A stretch of DNA of 20,585 nt, from positions 1 through 20,585 of the forward strand of contig CAJOIG010000005.1 of assembly GCA_905234575.1 (NCBI GenBank), in the 5' to 3' direction. Positions 1 to 7,498 of the stretch are shown here, one piece after another. This DNA is from an uncultured Oscillospiraceae bacterium. GTDB lineage: Bacteria > Bacillota > Clostridia > Oscillospirales > Oscillospiraceae. The notes under the pieces were generated by a model that searched no databases, was not told the DNA's origin, and worked only from the letters and a program-made list of their open reading frames with translations. Numbering within the stretch: the stretch's first letter is position 1; every line of letters starts with the position of its first letter. The translations under genes were made by a program, and so were the position numbers.

Positions 1-219
1 AGGATCGTCCGGCGCGACGACGGCAAAGTCGATGGCGTTCTCCCGGGCAAACCGGACCTGGGCTTCGATGTCCTTCGCACCGATATCGACGCAGACCGCG
101 TCCGCGGCGATACCGCCGTTTCCGGGCAGGGCGTAGATCTCCGTGATCTCCGGGTTCTTTTTCAGCGTGCGGATAATGGCGTGCTCGCGCCCGCCGCCGC
201 CGATGACCATGATCTTCAT
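1..219 (-). CDS. purD: Phosphoribosylamine-glycine ligase (GAR synthetase), N-terminal part, cut by window edge
   Basis: PurD makes GAR from phosphoribosylamine, glycine and ATP, the second step of de novo purine synthesis, in the cytosol. Only the first 73 codons are in the window. They begin MKIMVIGGGGREHAI, the nucleotide-binding N-terminus typical of PurD, followed by a Rossmann-like stretch with GNGGIA and ending in VVAPDDP at the window edge. The ATG at 219 lies 12 nt after the purH stop and is preceded by a GAGAGG-like ribosome site. It is the last visible gene of the purE-purD operon, so it should follow the riboswitch at 6486-6562. Assignment is by motif; the ATP-grasp and C-terminal parts are outside the window. 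Confidence 0.95.
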   Translation of the reverse strand, partial: MKIMVIGGGGREHAIIRTLKKNPEITEIYALPGNGGIAADAVCVDIGAKDIEAQVRFARENAIDFAVVAPDDP

Positions 220-231
220 AGCTCTCGCCTC

Positions 232-1389
232 TCAGTGGTGGAACAGGCGCATGCCGGTAAAGGCCATGACCATGCCGTACTTGTCTGCCGCCTCGATGAC
301 GTTGTCGTCCCGGATGCTTCCGCCGGGCTCCGCGACATACTGGACGCCGGATTTCCGGGCGCGCTCGATGTTGTCGCCGAAGGGAAAAAAGGCATCGCTG
401 CCGACGGTGACGCCGGACTGGGTGGCGATCCAGGCCTTCTTCTCCTCCATGGTCAGCGGCTCGGGCCGGAACTTGAAGGTCTTCTGCCAGACGCCGTCCG
501 CGAGGATGTCCTCGTATTCGTCGGAGGTGTAGATGTCGATGGCGTTGTCCCGGTCCGGGCGGCGGATGCCGACCTTATCATGCTGGCGGAGATACCAGTT
601 GTCCGCCTTGCTTCCCGCGAGGCGGGTGCAGTGGATACGGCTCTGTTGCCCGGCGCCGACGCCGATGGCCTGGCCGTCCTTGACATAGCACACGGAGTTC
701 GACTGGGTGTATTTCAGCGTGATGAGAGAGACGATCATATCCGTGACCGCCGCCTCGGACAGATCCCGATTTTTCGTGACGATGTTCTGAAGGACGGAGC
801 GGTCGACGCGATAATCGTTGTGTCCCTGCTTGAAGGTGATTCCGAAAACGTCCTTCCACTCCTCCGCGGCGGGAACATACGCCGGATCGATCTTCACGAC
901 GTTGTAGTTGCCCTTCTTCTTGGTGCGGAGGATCGCAAGGGCCTCCGGCGTATAGTCCGGGGCGATGACGCCGTCGGAGACCTCGTATTTGAGGTATTCC
1001 GCCGTCGCGGCGTCGCAGGTGTCCGACAGAGCGGCCCAGTCGCCGTAGGAGCAGAGGCGGTCCGCGCCGCGGGCGCGGATGTACGCGCAGGCGATGGGGC
1101 TGAGCTCGGCGTCGGGGTCCACGAAGTAGATCTTCCGGTCCACCTCGCTGAGAGGCTTTCCGACCGCCGCGCCCGCGGGAGAGACGTGCTTGAAGCTCGC
1201 CGCCGCGGGGAGGCCGGTGGCCTCCTTGAGCTCCTTCACGAGCTGCCAGGAGTTCAGCGCGTCCATGAAGTTGATGTAGCCGGGCTTGCCGTTCAGAACG
1301 ACAAGGGGCAGATCACCGCCGCCGCGCATGAAGATGCTGGCAGGCTTCTGGTTGGGGTTGCACCCGTACTTGAGTTCGAGCTCGTTCAT
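232..1389 (-). CDS. purH: AICAR transformylase (PurH C-terminal domain only, no IMP cyclohydrolase domain)
   Basis: This 385-residue protein matches the AICAR formyltransferase part of PurH, which transfers the formyl group of 10-formyl-THF to AICAR. The N-terminus (ELKYGCNPNQKPA) corresponds to the start of the transformylase domain. Residues 36-52 read PGYINFMDALNSWQLVK, and residues 62-74 hold AAASFKHVSPAGA with the catalytic Lys67-His68 pair. The C-terminus ends FTGMRLFHH, as PurH does. Full bifunctional PurH is about 510-530 residues; here the N-terminal MGS-like cyclohydrolase domain is absent and no remnant lies upstream. The start overlaps the stop of purO by ATGA and is preceded by GAGGAG. 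The neighbouring purO supplies the missing activity. The assignment of the transformylase role is firm; the split arrangement is discussed as a finding. Confidence 0.95.
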   Translation of the reverse strand: MNELELKYGCNPNQKPASIFMRGGGDLPLVVLNGKPGYINFMDALNSWQLVKELKEATGLPAAASFKHVSPAGAAVGKPLSEVDRKIYFVDPDAELSPIACAYIRARGADRLCSYGDWAALSDTCDAATAEYLKYEVSDGVIAPDYTPEALAILRTKKKGNYNVVKIDPAYVPAAEEWKDVFGITFKQGHNDYRVDRSVLQNIVTKNRDLSEAAVTDMIVSLITLKYTQSNSVCYVKDGQAIGVGAGQQSRIHCTRLAGSKADNWYLRQHDKVGIRRPDRDNAIDIYTSDEYEDILADGVWQKTFKFRPEPLTMEEKKAWIATQSGVTVGSDAFFPFGDNIERARKSGVQYVAEPGGSIRDDNVIEAADKYGMVMAFTGMRLFHH

Positions 1390-2108
1390 TCTTCGTTCTC
1401 CTCTCCGTGCTTGTTTACGATGACGGTGTCCGTCGAGCCGTCGGCAAGGTCGATGGTCCGCACGAACAGCGAGACCTTGTTGTCGTCGTTCAGGCTGTTC
1501 CAGACAAGGTCCGCCAGCTCCTTGGCGCTTCCAACTGCGAGCTCGACCGTCCGGGGCTCGCCCTCGAAGGACGGGAGCGGGCTGCCGTCGCCCTCGTAGG
1601 TGTGGATGATGTGGCCGAGGCCCGCCTTGGGCGCGTCGTATTCGTAGAAATAGCGGCAGCAGCAGGACGGGTCGCCGCCCAGGCTCTTGAGAATCGAGAG
1701 TTTATAGCTGCCGTCCGGCAGGACGACGCCGGAGATTCGGGGGGTATAGTTCGGGCCGTCCGGCTCGAAGGTCCGGGTCATGAGCGCGTGACGGTAGCAC
1801 TCCCCTGCCTGGAAGGCGTCGCGGATGGTGTCCGTCTGGTCGCCGTTCGTCACGATGGTCTTGCCGCCGAAGACGCGGACCGGATGGTAGATGATGAGGC
1901 TCGGATCCTCCATCTTGGAGGGGTCGTGGGCCTCTGTGCGGATGCCGTCCTCCGTCTCCGTGAACACGCGGTTGCGGGAGTTGACGCTGCGGCCCATGAT
2001 GAAATAAGCGATCATGGCGCGGGCGCCGTCGGGGCTGCGGCCGAGAAGGATACCGCGGCCGGGATAGTCGTTTCCGCCGAGATAGACGGCGATGTCATGG
2101 ATCTTCAT
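1386..2108 (-). CDS. purO: IMP cyclohydrolase, PurO type
   Basis: This 240-residue protein belongs to the PurO family of IMP cyclohydrolases, first known from archaea, which close FAICAR to IMP. Family features seen: the N-terminal YLGGNDYPGRGILLG, the YFIMGRSVNSRNRVF stretch at about residues 35-49, and DPSLIIYHPVRV further on. A run of three cysteines (SCCCRYF) sits near residue 150. The start chosen is the ATG at 2108 (MKIHDIAVYL), with AAAGGAG upstream and an ATGA overlap with the purN stop. A longer frame reaches 2171 but its extra residues do not resemble the family. The stop overlaps the purH start in the same way, so the two final IMP-forming enzymes are translationally coupled. The family call rests on recognition of the motifs, not on a search. 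Confidence 0.92.
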   Translation of the reverse strand: MKIHDIAVYLGGNDYPGRGILLGRSPDGARAMIAYFIMGRSVNSRNRVFTETEDGIRTEAHDPSKMEDPSLIIYHPVRVFGGKTIVTNGDQTDTIRDAFQAGECYRHALMTRTFEPDGPNYTPRISGVVLPDGSYKLSILKSLGGDPSCCCRYFYEYDAPKAGLGHIIHTYEGDGSPLPSFEGEPRTVELAVGSAKELADLVWNSLNDDNKVSLFVRTIDLADGSTDTVIVNKHGEENEE

Positions 2109-2719
2109 TGAACTTTCTCCTTTGCGATCGTTTCGGACACCATTTGCACTGCCTGCGGGAGGAGCAACCATTCCGCCTGCTCCATGACCCGCCTTTGAAG
2201 GGTCTCGGGTGTGTCGCCGTCCTCGATCGAGACGGCCTTCTGCAGAAGGATTCGCCCGCCGTCGGGGATCTCGTTGACAAAATGCACCGTCGCGCCCGTG
2301 ACCTTCACGCCGCGGGCAAGGGCCGCCTCATGCACGCGCAGGCCGTAAAACCCCTGGCCGCAGAAGGACGGGATGAGCGCCGGATGGACGTTCAGGATTC
2401 GCTCCGGCCAGGCGTCGGTGAACGACTTGGACAGGATGCTCATGAACCCGGCAAGAACGATAAGGTCGATATTGTGAGCAGACAGCGCCGCGTTGATCGC
2501 GTTTTCGAACGCGTCCTGACTGCCAAGCGCCTTCCGCGAGCAGACGACGGTGGGCACGCCGGCCTTTTCCGCCCGGGTGAGCGCGTAGGCGTCCGCCCGG
2601 CTCGACAGCACGAGGACGATCTCCCCGGCGCTGAGCTTTCCTGTGGCCCGGGCGTCCAGCAGGGCCTGCAGGTTCGTCCCGCCGCCGGATACGAATACGG
2701 CGATCTGGGTCTTCAGCAT
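2105..2719 (-). CDS. purN: Phosphoribosylglycinamide formyltransferase (GAR transformylase)
   Basis: PurN transfers a formyl group from 10-formyl-THF to GAR. The 204-residue length fits the family. Seen in order: the glycine-rich N-terminus AVFVSGGGTNLQALL, the NVHPALIPSF motif with catalytic Asn110 and His112, and VNEIPDGGRILL with the catalytic Asp153. The loop SFCGQGFYGLRVHE is the form common in clostridial PurN. The start at 2719 overlaps the end of purM by 7 nt, and there is only a weak ribosome site, so translation probably depends on coupling. The stop overlaps the purO start by ATGA. Confidence 0.96.
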   Translation of the reverse strand: MLKTQIAVFVSGGGTNLQALLDARATGKLSAGEIVLVLSSRADAYALTRAEKAGVPTVVCSRKALGSQDAFENAINAALSAHNIDLIVLAGFMSILSKSFTDAWPERILNVHPALIPSFCGQGFYGLRVHEAALARGVKVTGATVHFVNEIPDGGRILLQKAVSIEDGDTPETLQRRVMEQAEWLLLPQAVQMVSETIAKEKVQ

Positions 2720-3750
2720 AGGATCACCCGCTCGTCGCCGGAAACGATCTCGCCCATGATGTATGCATCCTCCCCATGCTCGCGGAGAATGGCAAGGGCC
2801 CGATCCGCGTCCTCCGGGGCAACGACGACGCTCATGCCGACACCCATGTTGAAGGTGTTGAACATATCGCGTTCCGGGATGCCGCCGGTCCTGGCGATGA
2901 GGTCGAAGATCGGAAGGACGCGGACGGAGTTCTTATCGATCCGCGCCGTCAGTCCCTGGGGAATGCTGCGGGGGATGTTCTCAAAGAACCCGCCGCCGGT
3001 GATATGGCTGATGCCCTTGACGTCCACGGCGTCCAGCAGAGCCAGGACGGGCTTCACATAGATCTTTGTCGGCGCGAGGAGCGTTTCCCCGAGACCGGCG
3101 CCGCCGAGCTCCGGCACCGGCGCGCGGAGGTCGGCATTCTCCACGTCGAACACCTTTCGGACCAGGGAAAAGCCGTTGGAGTGCACGCCGCTCGAGGGCA
3201 GGGCAAGGACCGCGTCCCCCGCCTTCATGCGGGAGTTGTCCAGCATCTTGGGCTTGTCCACAACACCGACGACGAAACCGGCAAGGTCGTACTCGTCCGC
3301 GGGATAGAAGCCGGGCATCTCGGCGGTCTCGCCGCCGATGAGCGCCGCGCCGGACTGCACACAACCCTCCGCCACGCCGGAGACGATGGCGGCGATGCGC
3401 TCGGGGTCGTTTTTTCCGCAGGCAATATAGTCGAGGAAAAACAGGGGCTTTGCGCCGCAGCAGAGCACGTCGTTCACGCACATCGCCACGCAGTCGATGC
3501 CGACGGTGTCGTGCTTGTCCAGGCGGAAGGCGAGCTTTAGCTTCGTTCCGACGCCGTCCGTGCCCGACACGAGGACCGGGCACTCCATGCCCTTCACATC
3601 GAGCTCAAACAGGCCGCCGAAGCCGCCCACACCTCCGAGGACGCCGGACGTGACCGTGCGGGCGATATGTGCCTTCATGAGCTCCACGGCCTTGTAGCCG
3701 GCGGTGATGTCCACACCGGCCGCGGCATAGCTTTCGCTGAAACTTTTCAT
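2713..3750 (-). CDS. purM: Phosphoribosylformylglycinamidine cyclo-ligase (AIR synthetase)
   Basis: PurM closes FGAM to AIR using ATP. The 345-residue length is standard. The N-terminus SFSESYAAAGVDITAGYKAV is typical of PurM. The conserved GTDGVGTKLK block, the GIDCVAMCVNDVLCCGA block and the IGGETAEMPGFY block follow in the expected order, and HITGGGFFENIPR lies in the C-terminal half. The ATG at 3750 overlaps the purF stop (ATGA), with GAGAGGA about 7 nt upstream inside purF. It sits between purF and purN, the usual clostridial order. Nothing unusual was seen. Confidence 0.97.
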   Translation of the reverse strand: MKSFSESYAAAGVDITAGYKAVELMKAHIARTVTSGVLGGVGGFGGLFELDVKGMECPVLVSGTDGVGTKLKLAFRLDKHDTVGIDCVAMCVNDVLCCGAKPLFFLDYIACGKNDPERIAAIVSGVAEGCVQSGAALIGGETAEMPGFYPADEYDLAGFVVGVVDKPKMLDNSRMKAGDAVLALPSSGVHSNGFSLVRKVFDVENADLRAPVPELGGAGLGETLLAPTKIYVKPVLALLDAVDVKGISHITGGGFFENIPRSIPQGLTARIDKNSVRVLPIFDLIARTGGIPERDMFNTFNMGVGMSVVVAPEDADRALAILREHGEDAYIMGEIVSGDERVILC

Positions 3751-5183
3751 GTTCGGTTCCTCTCGCTGATCTTGTATTCAAAACGGCTCTTTCCCTGATC
3801 CTTCGGAGTCTCGGTGGGATAGACGTTTGTGAAGCAGGCGTCGCAGAAGCCGTCGTGCACCGTCTGCCCGATGAGATAGGGCAGATCGTCGATGGGAAGA
3901 TACCCCAGACTGTCCACGCCGATGAGCTGTCTGGTCTCCTCCAGCGTGTGGTTGCAGGCGACGAGGTTTTCCCGGGAGTCGATATCCGTGCCGTAATAGC
4001 AGGGATTGAGAAACGGCGGTGAGGAGATGCGAAGATGGACCTCCGCCGCACCGGCCTCCCAGAGCAGATCCACGAACCGCTTGCTCGTGGTGCCGCGGAC
4101 GATGGAGTCATCCACGACGACGAGGCGCTTGCCGCGGACGACGTTGGAGATCGGGTTCAGCTTGATGCGGACCAGGTCCTCGCGAAACGCCTGACCCGGC
4201 GCGATAAACGTGCGCCCGATGTAGCGGTTTTTTATGAACCCGACGCCGTAAGGGATGCCGGAGGCCCGGGCATAGCCCAGGGCGGCGTCCAGGCCGGAAT
4301 CCGGCACGCCGATGACGACGTCCGCCTCCACGGGATGCCGCTGCGCCAAACGCTCACCGGCACGCATGCGCGCCTCCTGCACGCTGACGCCGTCCAGCAC
4401 GGAATCCGGGCGGGCGAAGTAGATGTACTCGAAAATGCAGGTCCGGCGGGGCGCCGTTCCGCAGTGATCGCGGATGGAACGCACCTCTCCGCCGGAAAAG
4501 ACCATAACCTCTCCGGGATCGAGATCGCGCTCGAACCGCGCGCCCATGGCCTCCAGCGCGCAGGTCTCCGAGGCGACCACATAGCCGCCGTCGGCCCGAA
4601 CGCCATAGCACAGCGGGCGGAAGCCGTTCACATCCCGCGCGGCAATGAGCTTGGAGGGAGACATGACCACGAGGGAATACGCTCCCTTGATGGTGTCCAT
4701 GGCGCGGGAGACCGCCTCCTCGATGGACGGAGCGCGCAGACGCTCGCGGGTGATGACGTAGGAGATGACCTCGGTGTCGTTCGTGGTATGGAAGATGGAC
4801 CCCTGCAGCTCAAGCTCCCGGCGAAGCTCGGAGGAGTTCACAAGATTTCCGTTGTGAGCCAGCGCCATGTGGCCCTTGATGTGGTTCACCACCATGGGCT
4901 GGCAGTTGCTGCGGCCGCTGCCGCCGGTGGTGCTGTACCGCACATGCCCGACGGCCATATTGCCCTGGGGCAGGCTTTCGAGCACCGGACGGGAGAACAC
5001 CTCGTTGACAAGGCCCACATCCTTGTGGTAGCTGAAAAGCCCGTCGTCGTTCACGACGATACCGCAGCTCTCCTGGCCGCGGTGCTGCAGCGCGAACAGG
5101 CCGTAATAGGCCAGATGCGCCACATCCGTGCGCCAGGGAGCGGCGATGCCGAGAACGCCGCATTCTTCGTGGAGCTGGCTCAT
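3747..5183 (-). CDS. purF: Amidophosphoribosyltransferase, iron-sulfur type with short propeptide
   Basis: PurF commits PRPP to purine synthesis by transferring the glutamine amide nitrogen. At 478 residues it is of normal size. The N-terminus MSQLHEECGV shows a seven-residue propeptide that would be removed to expose Cys8, the glutaminase nucleophile. The PRPP-binding motif VVVDDSIVRGTTS is at residues 355-367. Cysteines 249, 395, 447 and 450 match the positions known to bind the [4Fe-4S] cluster in the Bacillus-type enzyme, so an oxygen-sensitive cluster is expected. The ATG lies one base after the purC stop with a weak ribosome site, so coupling to purC is likely. Cluster and processing are inferred from family knowledge. 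Confidence 0.97.
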   Translation of the reverse strand: MSQLHEECGVLGIAAPWRTDVAHLAYYGLFALQHRGQESCGIVVNDDGLFSYHKDVGLVNEVFSRPVLESLPQGNMAVGHVRYSTTGGSGRSNCQPMVVNHIKGHMALAHNGNLVNSSELRRELELQGSIFHTTNDTEVISYVITRERLRAPSIEEAVSRAMDTIKGAYSLVVMSPSKLIAARDVNGFRPLCYGVRADGGYVVASETCALEAMGARFERDLDPGEVMVFSGGEVRSIRDHCGTAPRRTCIFEYIYFARPDSVLDGVSVQEARMRAGERLAQRHPVEADVVIGVPDSGLDAALGYARASGIPYGVGFIKNRYIGRTFIAPGQAFREDLVRIKLNPISNVVRGKRLVVVDDSIVRGTTSKRFVDLLWEAGAAEVHLRISSPPFLNPCYYGTDIDSRENLVACNHTLEETRQLIGVDSLGYLPIDDLPYLIGQTVHDGFCDACFTNVYPTETPKDQGKSRFEYKISERNRT

Positions 5184-5184
5184 A

Positions 5185-5898
5185 TCAGCCGATGCCCATG
5201 ATGCGCCGCATCATCTCGGAATAGGCATCCTCCACCCCGCCGAGATCCCGGCGGAAACGATCCTTGTCGAGCTTTTCATGCGTAGTGCTGTCCCAGAAAC
5301 GGCAGGTATCGGGGCTGATCTCGTCCGCCAGAACGATAGTGCCGTCCGGAGTGCGGCCGAACTCCAGTTTGAAGTCCACGAGATCGACGTTGACCGCTTT
5401 GAAAAACGCCTTCAGAACATCGTTCACCTTGAAAGCCATGGCCTTGATGGTGTCGATCTCCTCCCAGGTCGCGCAGCCGAGCGCCACGGCGTGGTAGGCA
5501 TTCATGAGGGGGTCGCCCAGCTCATCGTTCTTATAGGAGAACTCGATGGTCGGCTCGGCGAATACGATTCCCTCCTCCACGCCGAAGCGCTTGGCGAAGG
5601 AACCGGCGGAGATGTTGCGGATGATGACCTCCAGGGGGACGATGGAGACCTTTTTCACGACCGTCTCCCGGTCGCTGAGTTCCTCCACGAAATGGGTGGG
5701 GACGCCTTCCTTTTCAAGGATCTGCATGAGATGGTTCGTCACGCGGTTGTTGATCGCACCTTTGCCGACGATGGTCCCGCGCTTTTCGCCGTTGAAGGCG
5801 GTGGCGTCGTCCTTATAGGAGACGAGCACCAGCGTCGGGTCGTCGGTCGCAAATACTTTCTTGGCTTTTCCCTCGTAGATCTGCTCCATTTTTTTCAT
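5185..5898 (-). CDS. purC: SAICAR synthetase
   Basis: PurC joins CAIR and aspartate with ATP to form SAICAR. The 237-residue product starts MKKMEQIYEGKAKKVF, has the TAFNGEKRGTIVGKG block near residue 40, the family signature VPLEVIIRNISAGSFAKR around residues 90-107 and ADEISPDTCRFWD in the C-terminal half. The start at 5898 is chosen because AGGAG lies 9 nt upstream; the frame stays open further upstream but those residues are low-complexity and overlap purE. A second Met three codons in (MEQIYEG) is possible. It lies 31 nt after purE and one base before purF. Confidence 0.97.
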   Translation of the reverse strand: MKKMEQIYEGKAKKVFATDDPTLVLVSYKDDATAFNGEKRGTIVGKGAINNRVTNHLMQILEKEGVPTHFVEELSDRETVVKKVSIVPLEVIIRNISAGSFAKRFGVEEGIVFAEPTIEFSYKNDELGDPLMNAYHAVALGCATWEEIDTIKAMAFKVNDVLKAFFKAVNVDLVDFKLEFGRTPDGTIVLADEISPDTCRFWDSTTHEKLDKDRFRRDLGGVEDAYSEMMRRIMGIG

Positions 5899-5929
5899 GA
5901 TCGTTTTCTCCTGTATCTGTATTTTGAGT

Positions 5930-6424
5930 TTATGAATTGAAACGGGTCTCAACGGCTGCATTCTTGGCAAGGACCTTTTCCGTCTCTTCCCGACGAAGGG
6001 CCGCAAGCTTTTCCGCCGCCTCCTCGTCCGCGACGGCCAGAATCTCCATGGAAAGCAACGCGGCGTTGACCGCACCGTCAATGGCCACGGTCGCCACCGG
6101 GATGCCGGAGGGCATCTGGACCGTAGACAGCAAGGCGTCAACGCCGTCGAGCGTAGAGGATTTCAGCGGGATACCGATCACCGGAAGCGTCGTGTTCGCG
6201 GCGATGGCCCCGGCCAGGTGCGCCGCCTTCCCGGCGGCCGCAATGATCGCGCCGAAGCCGTTCTCCCGCGCGTGCAGGGCAAAGTCCCGCGCCTGCTCCG
6301 GAGTCCGGTGCGCGGAGAATATGTGCACCTCAAAGGGTACCTCATGGCGTTTGAGCGTATCGACGGCCTTCTCGACCACCGGGAGATCACTGTCGCTGCC
6401 CATGATAATGCCGATCTTCTTCAT
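5930..6424 (-). CDS. purE: 5-(Carboxyamino)imidazole ribonucleotide mutase / AIR carboxylase
   Basis: PurE produces CAIR in purine synthesis. The 164-residue protein shows the N-terminal GIIMGSDSDLP, the SAHRTP motif with the catalytic-region histidine, AAAGKAAHLAGAIAANTTLPVIG and VQMPSGIPVATVAIDGAVNAALL, all in the usual order. The ATG at 6424 has AAAAAGGAG 8 nt upstream. It is the first gene of the operon, after the riboswitch leader. No purK is present in the window; whether the enzyme works as an N5-CAIR mutase (needing PurK) or takes AIR and CO2 directly cannot be decided from sequence alone. Confidence 0.96.
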   Translation of the reverse strand: MKKIGIIMGSDSDLPVVEKAVDTLKRHEVPFEVHIFSAHRTPEQARDFALHARENGFGAIIAAAGKAAHLAGAIAANTTLPVIGIPLKSSTLDGVDALLSTVQMPSGIPVATVAIDGAVNAALLSMEILAVADEEAAEKLAALRREETEKVLAKNAAVETRFNS

Positions 6425-6456
6425 GCGTCGTCTCCTTTTTGTGAATTAATCAACAT

Positions 6457-6490
6457 GGGCAGCCTTACCCAACATGGAATAAGGCTGCCC
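6457..6490 (-). terminator. Hairpin of the ZTP riboswitch expression platform
   Basis: Two perfect 11-nt arms (GGGCAGCCTTA and TAAGGCTGCCC) enclose a 12-nt loop between the riboswitch and purE. The 5' arm reuses the last conserved bases (GGGCA) of the riboswitch, so it cannot form while the ligand-bound P3 helix is intact. This is the expected off-state structure. The bases after it (ATGTTGATTAATT) are only partly T-rich, so it may act as a weak intrinsic terminator or by another route; the ribosome site is about 18 nt downstream. Confidence 0.75.
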
Positions 6491-6562
6491 AGACGGTCGG
6501 CTTTTACGTATGAACTTGGCTCCCCCTGCGTTATTTCGCACTCCGTCAGTCACCAATTCATG
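6486..6562 (-). promoter_or_regulatory. ZTP (pfl motif) riboswitch aptamer
   Basis: On the minus strand the leader reads GAATTGG-TGACTGACGG, then a TGCG/CGCA hairpin, GGGGGAGCCAAGTTC, a short linker and GCCGACCGTCTGGGCA. These match the pfl motif: P1 forms between GAATTGG and CCAA(G)TTC with one bulged G, the 4-bp hairpin is P2, the final conserved UGGGCA closes P3, and GACGG at 6543-6547 can pair with CCGTC at 6492-6496 as the expected pseudoknot. It starts some 10 nt after the predicted transcription start. ZTP riboswitches turn genes on when 10-formyl-THF is low, fitting the folate-dependent purN and purH below it. Confidence 0.92.
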
Positions 6563-6576
6563 CTTCGGTTTTCTAC

Positions 6577-6606
6577 ATTATAGCAAACGGTGCTCAGGAA
6601 AGTCAA
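6577..6606 (-). promoter_or_regulatory. Sigma-70/A promoter of the purine operon
   Basis: Minus strand TTGACT (6601-6606) and TATAAT (6577-6582) are separated by 18 bases. The -10 is preceded by TGC, an extended -10. The start of transcription is expected near 6570, just before the riboswitch. It begins about 35 nt after the stop of the thioesterase gene, so purine expression is independent of it. Confidence 0.88.
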
Positions 6607-6641
6607 TCAATGCCGCGAAATGGCGGGAGATAAAAACCGGG

Positions 6642-7421
6642 TCAGAAAACGCCATTTTTTGGCACATTTGCATAGTCGTCCGATTCCAGGCCGACGCGAA
6701 GGAGAGCATGTACGGCGGGCTCCCCATCGGGACGCCGGACCTCGAACCGCCAGGCATCCTCCTCGCGCCATCGGTAGATGAAAAGCTCCTCGCCCTCAAA
6801 GCAGGCGCGGCGGTAGGACACCTCCATTTCTCGGACATCCATGGCGGCCTGTTCCTTTGTAGAGAAGGTCCCAAGGAGCATGCGGACGTATGCCACATTG
6901 TTCATGTGCTTTCCGACATCCACATCCATCGGATCGACCACATAGCGCCGCACGGGCTCCATGACGGAAATGTCCGCGTCCCGAAACCTCGTGAAGGGCT
7001 CGGCGCAGACGATCTCCGGGAGCACCTCCAGATCCATGGGATACCCAAACGAATTTGAGCGGCGCACGGCGCCGGTGTCGGTATCCTGTCCGGCCCATTC
7101 GGTACGGCCCTCGGCCAGGATGCGATCGCCCCGGAACAGCCGATAGAACCGGTCGCACTTGGCAAGGCCGGGCTTTCCCGGCCAGGTCACGGCGGAAAAG
7201 CCGTCGCCAAGTCGGGGACGCTCGTAAACCCGGATACGTGTGCGGACAGCCACCCAGAAGGCGTGACGCTCCAGCATGTCGTAATAGCCGACGCCAAGCT
7301 CTCCGGCATGCTCCGACGCAAGATCCATGCAGATGTCGAAGATATTTCGTATCCCCAGGAGACCCTCCGCGTCGCAGCGGCTGGTCTGCACTGTGTATTC
7401 CTTCAGCAAATGATTTTTCAT
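6642..7421 (-). CDS. Acyl-ACP thioesterase family protein with altered active site
   Basis: The 259-residue double-hotdog protein resembles bacterial acyl-ACP thioesterases, which release free fatty acids from acyl carrier protein in the cytosol. The N-terminal hotdog shows RCDAEGLLGIRNIFDICMD and ASEHAGELG (residues 15-43), with WVAVRTRIRV and WPGKP following. The second hotdog has DVDVGKHMNNVAYVRML (166-182). In plant FatB enzymes the matching DxNxH motif supplies three catalytic residues; here Asp168 and His172 remain but the Asn is Gly170, and the later catalytic Glu (YRREC in FatB) is Ala206 before Cys207. The start at 7421 fits the family but lacks a clear ribosome site; an ATG at 7502, overlapping the upstream stop as ATGA, is an alternative giving 27 more residues. 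The fold is confident, the activity is not. Confidence 0.85.
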   Translation of the reverse strand: MKNHLLKEYTVQTSRCDAEGLLGIRNIFDICMDLASEHAGELGVGYYDMLERHAFWVAVRTRIRVYERPRLGDGFSAVTWPGKPGLAKCDRFYRLFRGDRILAEGRTEWAGQDTDTGAVRRSNSFGYPMDLEVLPEIVCAEPFTRFRDADISVMEPVRRYVVDPMDVDVGKHMNNVAYVRMLLGTFSTKEQAAMDVREMEVSYRRACFEGEELFIYRWREEDAWRFEVRRPDGEPAVHALLRVGLESDDYANVPKNGVF

Positions 7422-7437
7422 CGTCTCACAATAGGGA

Positions 7438-7466
7438 GCACGACCCGACAGCGAGCCGGGTCGTGC
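7438..7466. other. Perfect inverted repeat before the thioesterase gene
   Basis: GCACGACCCG and CGGGTCGTGC form a 10-bp perfect stem with a 9-nt loop in the 77-nt gap between the Pro-Glu protein and the thioesterase start. It has no T-run on the minus-strand side (TCCCTATTGTG follows), so it is not a convincing terminator for the upstream gene; on the plus side GATCGTATTCTTTC follows but there is no plus-strand gene to end. It could be an attenuator-like element or an mRNA processing or stability structure. Confidence 0.6.
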
Positions 7467-7498
7467 GATCGTATTCTTTCTATGATATGACAAAAACG

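Noticed and set aside
181..1599. 472-codon plus-strand open frame across purH and purO
   Set aside because: It is antisense to two clear genes, is rich in Arg/Val/Ala/Gly in the way GC-rich shadow frames are, and shows no motif or ribosome site.
5185..6141. Longer purC start at 6141
   Set aside because: The added residues overlap purE and are Arg/Pro-rich shadow sequence; AGGAG precedes the ATG at 5898.
7438..7466. Hairpin as a terminator of the Pro-Glu protein gene
   Set aside because: No T-run follows on the minus strand and the next start codon is only 17 nt away; kept as an unassigned inverted repeat.
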